Assembly: GCA_016212685.1 (NCBI GenBank)
Contig: JACREW010000240.1
Span: 1 to 12,752, forward strand
Direction: 5' to 3'
Origin: Nitrospirota bacterium
Lineage (GTDB): Bacteria > Nitrospirota > Thermodesulfovibrionia > Thermodesulfovibrionales > Dissulfurispiraceae
DNA length: 12,752 nt
Shown piece after piece: positions 5,610 through 11,818 of this stretch (the stretch's first letter is position 1; each line of letters starts with the position of its first letter). A program made the position numbers and the translations under genes. Under the pieces are notes generated by a model that saw nothing but the letters and a program-made list of their open reading frames with translations, was not told the origin of the DNA and ran no database searches.

Positions 5610-7888
5610 GAAAGACAGAAGTCGGAAGTCGGAAGTCGGAAGTCGGAAGAGTAATAGAGCAGCAGAGCAGCAGAGCAGGAAAGCAGCAGTTTAAAGGAAA
5701 GCAGCAGTTTAAAGGAAAGAATTCTACTGCTCTACTGTGCTACTGCGCGACTGCTCTCGTTTTCTTGCTTGCTGCTTATTGCGTGCTTTTTACTTATGGG
5801 ACGGCAAACGCAGACGCTTACCGGATCACGAATATCGAGATCGCCGATAATGCCGTAAAAATCAAGATTGACGGGCCCATAAAATATACGATACATACTC
5901 CCGCCGATCCTTTTAAAATTTCCGTAGATATAGAAGGAGTGCGTCTCGGAAAGTTTAAAGACAAGATATACTCCAACAGGCCCGGTATAACTGAAATAAC
6001 GCTTACACAGATCGAAATGCCGGATGTTATATCGAGACTCGACATTTTTTTGCAGACACCTTCGAACGTTAGGCCCGAGATAAAAGGCGATAGTCTTGTG
6101 ATTTCTCTGGAACCCAGGTCTAATATGGCAAGCCGAGAGGCAACAGACAAAATAAAGGAGCCGGAAGACAAAAAAATGCCTCTACAGGAATCCAAACCGG
6201 AGGTGAAGGAATCTCCAGCAAAGGAGATCGCAGCCGTTATGTTCGATAAGACCGATGACGGAATAGAGCTTATCATAAAAGGCGACGGGAAAATGCCCGA
6301 GCCTGCCGTCTTCGAGCTCGACGGCAGGATTATGATAGACATCACGGGCCTTGCGATGAAGGCGTCGTTGCCGTCGAAGATGCTGGCTCCGGTCAAGGAC
6401 ATTAAATATAAGGCCGAAAAAGAAAAGGTAAGGTTTACGATTGATATAGATGGGAAAGTTATGCCTGAAGTTTTTGCGATGGATGACGAGGTAGTTATAG
6501 AGTTCGCGGTGAAACGGAAATCGGAAGATAAGCGTCAAGCGTCAGGCGTGGAGCGTCAGACGCACGACGCTTCGCGCACCACGCTCGACTCACGACAGGT
6601 CTCCCTCGATTTTCAGGATGCCGATGTAGTGCCTATCCTGCGGCTGCTGGGAGATGTCAGCGGATATAATATCGTTGTTCACCCCGATGTAAAGGGAAAG
6701 ATAACCATGAAGCTCATGAATGTGCCGTGGGAGCAGGCGCTTGAGATAATACTAAAAACCTTCGGCCTCGAAAAAATTATGGACGGCAATGTCATAAGGA
6801 TTGTAACGCTGGATGCCATTCAAAAAGAAAAAGACGCCGTTGCCAAGGCAAAGGAGGCGACAGGCAAGGCCGAAGACGTCGAGACAAAAGTTTTTGTGGT
6901 GAACTATACAAGTGTCGATAAATTAGAAAAATCTATAAAAGATGGAAAAATTTTGTCTCCGAGGGGCAGTGTAAGCATCGACGCGAGAACCCGCTCGTTG
7001 ATAGTCAAGGATATTCCATCCGTCCATAAAGAGATTCAAAACCTTATAAACTCGGTTGATAAGGCTACCCCGCAGGTCCTTATAGAGTCGAGGATAGTTG
7101 AGATGAACGCCACCTTTTCAAAGAGCCTCGGTGTCGAGTGGGGGGGCTTTGCCCGTCCTCCGGATTCCCGTTCGAACATTGTCGGCTCCCAGTCTACCGG
7201 GGCTGTGGATGGGTCTATAACTACAAATCCAAAGACCGGCCAATCGGTAAGCAATCCTGTGAGCGGAAGCACCGAGTGGGTAACCGCATCGAAATTGGTT
7301 AATCTGTCCGCTACCACGACTAAAGTCGCTTCGCCGACAGGCGCTATAACATGGGGTTATATTAATGCAGCGAAGACTTTCGGCTTGGATATAAGATTGT
7401 CCGCGATCGAAGCCCTCGGCAAGGCAAAACTTCTTTCAAACCCCAAAATTATAACTCTCGAAAACGAGCAGGCGATCATAAGGCACGGCAAACGCATACC
7501 TATTACTACACCAGGAGCAACGGCAGGGACATTTACGACAACATATATAGACGCTAATCTGAAGCTCACGGTTACGCCGCAGGTGACCCCGGAAGGAACG
7601 ATTTTTTTGAAGGTCGAAATAAATAAAGACGAACCCGACTATACGAATAAGGATCAGCTCGGCAATCCGGCAATAGATACGAGATCTGCCTCTACGCAGG
7701 TTCTTATAAAGGACGGAGAAACCGTTGTTATCGGAGGCATTCTAAAAAGTTCCGAGACGGACGGCGATTCGGGGGTGCCCGGGATTTCCAAGATTCCGTT
7801 GCTGGGCTGGCTGTTTAAAAGGGAGACAAAGGAAACGAGTTCTGAAGAGTTGCTTATTTTCATAACGCCGAGGATTGTGAAACAATAA
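5606..7888 (+). CDS. pilQ: Type IV pilus outer-membrane secretin PilQ
   Basis: PilQ forms the outer-membrane ring through which the pilus passes. Order: an extended signal sequence (residues 1-69, cleavage after TANA), a first AMIN peptidoglycan-binding domain (about 72-168), a second AMIN-like domain (about 207-305), the secretin short N-terminal domain (about 332-400), an N1 domain (about 428-500) and the beta-barrel secretin domain (about 590-758). The barrel carries LLSNPKIITLENEQAIIRHG and the signature VPGISKIPLLGWLFK. At 760 aa it is in the family range. Two in-frame repeat inserts are visible: residues 6-45, which stretch the n-region of the signal peptide, and residues 309-331, between the second AMIN-like domain and the short N-terminal domain. 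The start is set by the 4-nt overlap with pilP and by GGAGG upstream. It is the last gene of the operon and converges on the TonB-like gene. Confidence 0.97.
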   Translation: MRKTEVGSRKSEVGRVIEQQSSRAGKQQFKGKQQFKGKNSTALLCYCATALVFLLAAYCVLFTYGTANADAYRITNIEIADNAVKIKIDGPIKYTIHTPADPFKISVDIEGVRLGKFKDKIYSNRPGITEITLTQIEMPDVISRLDIFLQTPSNVRPEIKGDSLVISLEPRSNMASREATDKIKEPEDKKMPLQESKPEVKESPAKEIAAVMFDKTDDGIELIIKGDGKMPEPAVFELDGRIMIDITGLAMKASLPSKMLAPVKDIKYKAEKEKVRFTIDIDGKVMPEVFAMDDEVVIEFAVKRKSEDKRQASGVERQTHDASRTTLDSRQVSLDFQDADVVPILRLLGDVSGYNIVVHPDVKGKITMKLMNVPWEQALEIILKTFGLEKIMDGNVIRIVTLDAIQKEKDAVAKAKEATGKAEDVETKVFVVNYTSVDKLEKSIKDGKILSPRGSVSIDARTRSLIVKDIPSVHKEIQNLINSVDKATPQVLIESRIVEMNATFSKSLGVEWGGFARPPDSRSNIVGSQSTGAVDGSITTNPKTGQSVSNPVSGSTEWVTASKLVNLSATTTKVASPTGAITWGYINAAKTFGLDIRLSAIEALGKAKLLSNPKIITLENEQAIIRHGKRIPITTPGATAGTFTTTYIDANLKLTVTPQVTPEGTIFLKVEINKDEPDYTNKDQLGNPAIDTRSASTQVLIKDGETVVIGGILKSSETDGDSGVPGISKIPLLGWLFKRETKETSSEELLIFITPRIVKQ
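5621..5756. repeat. Compound short-tandem repeat in the pilQ signal region
   Basis: Three patterns lie side by side. GTCGGAA occurs four times in tandem at 5621-5648. A stretch rich in AGCAGCAG/AGAGCAG occupies 5656-5677. An 18-bp unit, GGAAAGCAGCAGTTTAAA, is repeated perfectly at 5678-5695 and 5696-5713. A complementary CTGCTCTACTG/CTACTGCG-rich stretch follows at 5726-5756, making the block partly palindromic (AGAGCAG against CTGCTCT). It encodes a basic, Gln/Lys-rich n-region without breaking the frame. Confidence 0.85.
6531..6595. repeat. Direct and inverted AGCGTCA repeats within pilQ
   Basis: AGCGTCA occurs at 6531-6537, 6538-6544 and 6552-6558. The inverted form GACGCT lies at 6566-6571 and a related CACGCTC at 6580-6586. 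The block encodes residues 309-331 (a Gln/Arg/Thr/Ser-rich linker with no family counterpart I recognise), joining the second AMIN-like domain to the secretin short N-terminal domain. Confidence 0.65.
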
Positions 7889-7959
7889 AATCAGGTTTCC
7901 CAAAGATTGTATTCGCCTAACAGCTAAATATAACCTATGCTTCATAAAGATATTATGAC
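7889..7959. other. Convergent gap between pilQ and the TonB-like gene
   Basis: These 71 bp separate the two convergent stop codons. They are AT-rich and I see no stable GC-rich hairpin with a T tract in either direction, so no intrinsic terminator can be supported. Confidence 0.5.
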
Positions 7960-8766
7960 TTATCTTATATAGGTGCCGTAAATCGAATAGACAAAATGTC
8001 CGGTGATAGTGAATCCGTCTTTCTCCAACTCATCGGGGATCGGCCAGTAAGGTTCGGCGTCCTTTAATGCCTTAATTGCGGCATCGTCGAGACTTTTATG
8101 TCCGGATGTGCGCACCAGTTCGACTGCGCCGAGTTTTCCATCTTTTTTGATAGTAAACCGTATATATAGATCTCCATACAGACCCCTTTCCGCCGCCTCG
8201 GACGGATATTTCCATATATGTTCTATTTTTTCTTTGAGTCTCTGAAGATAGCCGTAATACTGAAATTCCTTTGTGTCGAATGTGATAGCGCTGTCCGGTT
8301 TTTTCCCCTCTTTTTCTTTTTGAGCCAGCTTACCGATTATATCCTTGTCAAAGAGTTTTTCCTTTAACGGTTTCGACGGCGCAGGCGATGTGGATTCATG
8401 TCCTCGAAATCTTTCCACCCCTTTTTGTTCGCCTCCGCCTCCTGCTTCCGGGATCTGTGGTCTGACTGACGGAGATTCTTTTTGAAGGCTTTTACCGGGG
8501 CCGGTTTTCCCCGGCAGTTTCATGCCCTTCGTATCCGCCTCTTCGTTTCTCCGTGCAGCGGATGACTTTTTAGCGCCCTTTCGGGGCGCAACGCCCTTCG
8601 GCAAACTGCGCCCGCCCGGTCTGTCGCCTTCTTTTAATTCGTCAGGGGTGATTATCCGCGCATAAAACGGCGGGGCGCCCCCTTCCTTTTTCTCCTGAGC
8701 GATAAAAAGGGCTAATGCGATTAGCGCGACATGCAGTATGAGAGAATAAATTACATATTTTTTCAA
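7960..8766 (-). CDS. TonB family energy transducer
   Basis: This protein would transmit inner-membrane proton-motive force to an outer-membrane receptor through ExbB/ExbD. Residues 4-23 are the membrane anchor and contain Ser8-x3-His12, matching the SxxxH of TonB needed for ExbB/ExbD coupling. A long Lys/Pro/Gly-rich linker (about 27-165) spans the periplasm. The TonB C-terminal fold follows (about 170-268), with EHIWKYPSEAAERGLYGDLYIRFTIKKDGKL and SGHKSLDDAAIKAL. The start is a TTG at 8764-8766; an in-frame stop lies four codons upstream and no ATG gives the anchor, so TTG is forced. No Shine-Dalgarno is seen. exbBD is not in the window. The gene converges on pilQ with a 71-bp gap. A TolA-like role is less likely. 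Confidence 0.85.
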   Translation of the reverse strand: MKKYVIYSLILHVALIALALFIAQEKKEGGAPPFYARIITPDELKEGDRPGGRSLPKGVAPRKGAKKSSAARRNEEADTKGMKLPGKTGPGKSLQKESPSVRPQIPEAGGGGEQKGVERFRGHESTSPAPSKPLKEKLFDKDIIGKLAQKEKEGKKPDSAITFDTKEFQYYGYLQRLKEKIEHIWKYPSEAAERGLYGDLYIRFTIKKDGKLGAVELVRTSGHKSLDDAAIKALKDAEPYWPIPDELEKDGFTITGHFVYSIYGTYIR

Positions 8767-8857
8767 GATGCTTTTATTTTAACTGAATCGAACGATTTTC
8801 GTCTGCAATGTCGGGTATCCCAAATCCCGATATAGACATTGAGTCCTGCCTATAAAT

Positions 8858-8957
8858 CCCCTCCCCTTGCGGGAGGGGACTAAGGGGAGGGGTAACCATT
8901 TGGGTTATACTTCACCCTAACCCTCACCCTAACCCTCTCCCATCAAGGGAGAGGGGA
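8858..8957. repeat. Two C-rich/G-rich palindromes, intergenic
   Basis: The first unit (8858-8892) has CCCCTCCC at 8858-8865 pairing with GGGAGGGG at 8871-8878, and an alternative 11-bp stem with AAGGGGAGGGG at 8882-8892. The second has CCCTCTCCC at 8933-8941 pairing with GGGAGAGGG at 8947-8955. Between them lies ACCCTAACCCTCACCCTAACCC-like sequence. The first unit matches 9677-9711 at 31 of 35 positions and the second matches 9640-9664 at 21 of 25, so both are members of the same family as the insert in the reductase gene. They fill the gap between the TonB-like gene and the reductase gene. Neither is followed by a T tract. Confidence 0.85.
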
Positions 8958-9044
8958 CTCTTGGATGCTTCTATCTCTGTTTTTGGGGGTATGGATAACC
9001 GGACATTCATTCCTGACATTTAAGTATTTGCATATCGAGAATCG

Positions 9045-10244
9045 CTAAATCTTGAGAAAATGCCTGAAGAAGTTCAGATAAGATATAAGGCTGCCGCTGC
9101 CCGCTTCTTTTTTGAGCCACAACCTCATCGCGATCTCCTGAACCTCGGGCCTTTTATGGAGGGCTACGAATTTTTCGATATTTTCGTCATCTTTAAATAA
9201 GTAGTTCCTTATTTTGCTCATCAACAAGAACCTGGTCTTGAACCTGCTTTTCCAGAGTTTTTTATAGATATCAGGCTTGCCTTCTATGATTGACCGTGCC
9301 GCGAACTCTCCCGACTTCATCGCATAGTATATCCCTTCATACGTTATAGGCATTACCATGCCTGCGACGTCTCCTGCAAAGAGAATGTTTTTTATGTTAA
9401 AAAGGTTTCCCTCCCACAGCGGGATTCTGAATGCCCGCGTCTTTTTTGAAAAGTTCAAAGGCGCAAAATCCTTCAGGGGGACACCGAATCTTCTTTTTAT
9501 AAATCTGTCTAAGAATGTGGAAAGCTCTTTAGCATCTTTGCTTCCAGTCCCTATGGAAGAATATCCTTGAGAAGGGAATATCCACGAATAAAAGTTGGAT
9601 GCATGATTCGAGCCGAACCAGAATTCGCACGCATCATCGCCCTCGCCCATTAAGGGGGAGGGAACAAGAGCGATTTCCCCTCCCCTCGTGGGAGGGGATG
9701 AAGGGGAGGGGGTAGGTTTTATATATGCGCTTATAGTGTACAAAGAACCGCAGTTTGGGGATTTCACGCCGGAAGCAGTTCTGGACGTTATTCCGTCGGC
9801 TGCGACCACATAGTCGGATTTTATCGTGATTTCTTCGCCTGTAGATTTTTTCCTTACGGTGGAAATTATGTTTTTGCCGATGTCGTTAAATCGTATGAAC
9901 TCAGCCTCCAGTATCGACGCGCCTTTGTCTTTTGCGGCTTCCCTTAAGTGCGAGTCGAACTCTCCCCTTTCGGTGATGCAGAGATGACCGCCTTTCATCA
10001 CGACCTCTACGGATTCTCCCTTGGGAGACACGATCCGCATTTTTGTAATTTTTCTTTTCGTTACTTTTTCTTCAGGAATGCCGAGTTCTTCGAGGGCTGT
10101 AGAAGGGATGCCTCCGCCGCACGGTTTTACATACGATAGGTCTCTCTCGACGAGTATGGCTTCCGCGCCGCTGCCGGCTAAGAATCGCGCGGCGGTCGCT
10201 CCGGCAGGCCCGCCGCCTATTATAAGGGCTTTAGTTCGAAGCAT
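9045..10244 (-). CDS. Geranylgeranyl reductase family FAD-dependent oxidoreductase, with in-frame repeat insert
   Basis: Members of this flavoprotein family saturate the double bonds of geranylgeranyl chains on lipids, chlorophylls or quinones. Residues 10-19 (GGGPAGATAA) are the dinucleotide-binding motif, Glu33 ends the second strand, PCGGG lies at 41-45, DYVVAADGITSRTA is the second flavin motif, and LFAGDVAGMVMPITYEGIYYAM near residue 290 is the conserved GD motif. Length is 399 aa. Residues about 177-203, rich in Pro/Ser and Gly/Glu, interrupt the stretch between SAYIK and CEFWFGSNHASNFYSW and are encoded by a palindromic repeat. The substrate cannot be read from sequence; in a bacterium without visible photosynthesis genes, a quinone or polyprenyl lipid is a reasonable guess. 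The start is ATG at 10242-10244 with no clear ribosome binding site. It lies downstream of uspA across a repeat-filled 96-bp gap. Confidence 0.88.
   Translation of the reverse strand: MLRTKALIIGGGPAGATAARFLAGSGAEAILVERDLSYVKPCGGGIPSTALEELGIPEEKVTKRKITKMRIVSPKGESVEVVMKGGHLCITERGEFDSHLREAAKDKGASILEAEFIRFNDIGKNIISTVRKKSTGEEITIKSDYVVAADGITSRTASGVKSPNCGSLYTISAYIKPTPSPSSPPTRGGEIALVPSPLMGEGDDACEFWFGSNHASNFYSWIFPSQGYSSIGTGSKDAKELSTFLDRFIKRRFGVPLKDFAPLNFSKKTRAFRIPLWEGNLFNIKNILFAGDVAGMVMPITYEGIYYAMKSGEFAARSIIEGKPDIYKKLWKSRFKTRFLLMSKIRNYLFKDDENIEKFVALHKRPEVQEIAMRLWLKKEAGSGSLISYLNFFRHFLKI
9640..9712. repeat. C-rich/G-rich palindromes inserted in frame in the reductase gene
   Basis: CCCTCGCCC at 9640-9648 pairs (8 of 9) with GGGGGAGGG at 9654-9662. 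CCCCTCCC at 9677-9684 pairs perfectly with GGGAGGGG at 9690-9697, with a further AAGGGGAGGGGG at 9701-9712. The units are the same two found intergenically at 8858-8957, in the opposite order. They encode about 26 residues in the reductase with no stop or frameshift. Confidence 0.88.
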
Positions 10245-10258
10245 GAGATAAACCGTTT

Positions 10259-10332
10259 TGTCATTGCGAGCCGAAGGCGAAGCAATCTTAAAGTGATGGG
10301 ATTGCTTCGTTGCTCTGCTCCTCGCAATGACA
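10259..10332. repeat. TCATTGCGAG-type palindromic repeat between uspA and the reductase gene
   Basis: TGTCATTGCGAG at 10259-10270 is the perfect reverse complement of CTCGCAATGACA at 10321-10332. Inside it, CGAAGCAATC (10278-10287) pairs perfectly with GATTGCTTCG (10300-10309) around a 12-nt loop, so the element is a two-stage stem with an internal bulge. Repeats with this sequence are a widespread dispersed palindrome in bacterial genomes. It lies in the 5' leader of the reductase gene and could shape mRNA ends, but there is no T tract. Confidence 0.88.
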
Positions 10333-10340
10333 TTTTATGA

Positions 10341-10787
10341 TTATTTCTTCGGTTCTCTAACCGTCAACACCGGGCATGACGCGTTTCTCACAACCCGCTC
10401 GGCGGTGCTTCCGAAGAGAACCCTGTCGAGCCCTTTTCTGCTGTGGGTTCCGATGACGATGAGATCGATATTTTTTTCCTGAGCAAACTTCAGTATCTCC
10501 TCATACGGGACGCCGCGTATTACGGTATGCTCGACATCCTTAAGAACACGTCTCTGCTCTAATCCGAATTTTTCGAGTTCTTTACGCGCGCTTGCGTCCA
10601 GTTCCTTGTACATTTCATCGACGGAGATATGCGGTATATGCAGTCCGGATGACGTTGCAATGTCATATATGACATGCAGCAGATACAGCTTTGCGCCGTA
10701 GCTTTTTGCCATGTCGAGAGCATAGGGCAATGCATTCAATGCTCCGCCTGAAAAGTCCGTAGGAAAGAGAATCCTTTTGATCTCCAT
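10341..10787 (-). CDS. Universal stress protein, UspA family
   Basis: This is a small cytoplasmic alpha/beta protein of the UspA superfamily, often nucleotide-binding and induced by stress. The N-terminus MEIKRILFPTDFS, with Asp11, and the C-terminal block DLIVIGTHSRKGLDRVLFGSTAERVVRNASCPVLTV are diagnostic. The ATP-binding pattern G-x2-G-x9-G-S/T is nearly complete, with Ser in place of the second Gly (GTHS) and GS at the end, so ATP binding is likely but not assured. The ATG at 10787 is chosen over the upstream TTG at 10796: AAGGAGG ends 10 nt before the ATG, whereas it almost abuts the TTG. This gives 148 aa, the typical length. It starts 5 bp after the galT stop, so the two are probably co-translated. 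Confidence 0.93.
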   Translation of the reverse strand: MEIKRILFPTDFSGGALNALPYALDMAKSYGAKLYLLHVIYDIATSSGLHIPHISVDEMYKELDASARKELEKFGLEQRRVLKDVEHTVIRGVPYEEILKFAQEKNIDLIVIGTHSRKGLDRVLFGSTAERVVRNASCPVLTVREPKK

Positions 10788-10792
10788 AATAA

Positions 10793-11818
10793 TCAAGCCT
10801 CCTTAAGGTATTTAGCCGCATCCTCCGGGGATGTGGTCAATATGTAAAGTTCCGAGTCCCATTCAAAGCCGCTTTTTGTTACAAGATGCGGGGTAACTTC
10901 CATATGCCAGTGGAAATCTTCTCCGAGCGTATGCCAGTGGTCTTTTCTCGGCATCCTGTTTGGCGCCGTATGCAGCACATAATTATAAGGCGGGTTTTTA
11001 AAAAGGGTTTTCATCTTTTTTATTGTTGTCATCAGGATAAGGCTTAAATCTTCCAACTCTTCGTCATAGATGTCCTGAAACGCACAACTGTGTCTCTTCG
11101 GCATTATCCAGAATTCAAACGGGAGCCTCGGCGCGAACGGAGAAAAGGCGATAAGATTTTTTGTTTCCATGATGATCCTTTCCTCTGCTCTCAGCTCTTC
11201 GTTCATGATATCACAGTATATGCAGCGTTCTTTATAATAGTAATAAGCCTTTGAGCCGTCAAGCTCTTCTTTAATGCCCTTGGGTATAACGGGCGTGGCG
11301 ATCACCTGCGAATGGGGATGATGATATAATTCACCCGCTGTTTTCCCGCAGTCTTTATAAATGAAGGTATACCTGAATCGGGGGTCCCTCTCGAGCTCGC
11401 TTACCCGGTTTTTATAAGTGGTTACCACTTTAATCATCTGGGCAATGCCCGCATCCTCCGGATGTGTATCATGAGACGGCGATTCGACGATGATCTCATT
11501 TGCGCCGATGCTGTTCATCTTGTCATACATGCCGATCCCCCGCCTGCCGAGGTCCCCTTCTATTTGAAAGGTAGGATTGGGTTTAGGCACCACCCGCGTC
11601 TGCCAGTTGGGCGTATTTGCCGGCGTCCCGATTTCCCTTACGGCAAAAATCTCATGGGGCGTTTTGTCTTCTCGGCCCTGACATAAAATGCAGTTGTCGC
11701 CGTCCGTGTCGTGCCCGACGTGCTCGATGCCTCTCTCGAGATAGTAGGAGGGCGGCTTTGAATCCTTCAGCACAGCTACCCACCTGTTGAGTATGGGGTC
11801 CTTTCTCAATTCGTGCAT
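10793..11818 (-). CDS. galT: Galactose-1-phosphate uridylyltransferase family protein (GalT or ADP-glucose phosphorylase type)
   Basis: This HIT-superfamily nucleotidyltransferase moves a nucleoside monophosphate between a sugar phosphate and another acceptor through a uridylyl- or adenylyl-histidine. The N-terminus LRKDPILNRWVAV is typical. Zinc ligands are suggested by CILC at 43-46, His116 and His167. HHPHSQ at 166-171 carries the likely nucleophile His169. A second pair, CIYC at 199-202, with later histidines (PKRHS, and HWHTLGEDFHWHME near the C-terminus), fits a second zinc site seen in the plant ADP-glucose phosphorylase branch and not in the E. coli-type GalT (HPHGQ). So the family is firm (341 aa), while the donor, UDP or ADP, is open. 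No galK or galE is nearby. AGGAG lies 5 nt before the ATG. It overlaps the coaX end by 13 bp. Confidence 0.88.
   Translation of the reverse strand: MHELRKDPILNRWVAVLKDSKPPSYYLERGIEHVGHDTDGDNCILCQGREDKTPHEIFAVREIGTPANTPNWQTRVVPKPNPTFQIEGDLGRRGIGMYDKMNSIGANEIIVESPSHDTHPEDAGIAQMIKVVTTYKNRVSELERDPRFRYTFIYKDCGKTAGELYHHPHSQVIATPVIPKGIKEELDGSKAYYYYKERCIYCDIMNEELRAEERIIMETKNLIAFSPFAPRLPFEFWIMPKRHSCAFQDIYDEELEDLSLILMTTIKKMKTLFKNPPYNYVLHTAPNRMPRKDHWHTLGEDFHWHMEVTPHLVTKSGFEWDSELYILTTSPEDAAKYLKEA

Noticed and set aside
5621..5713. Possible CRISPR-like array of short repeats at the pilQ start
   Set aside because: The units are 7 and 18 bp in direct tandem with no unique spacers between them, and no cas gene is present.
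8905..8941. Telomere-like CCCTAA/CCCTCA repeats
   Set aside because: Only a few imperfect copies, embedded in the palindrome family that also occurs inside genes; nothing suggests a replicon end.
8807..9007. Weak inverted repeat AATGTCGGGTATCC / GGATAACCGGACATT around the intergenic palindromes
   Set aside because: It needs a gap and a mismatch over only 14-15 bp, so it could be chance; noted in case other copies show it to be the ends of an element.
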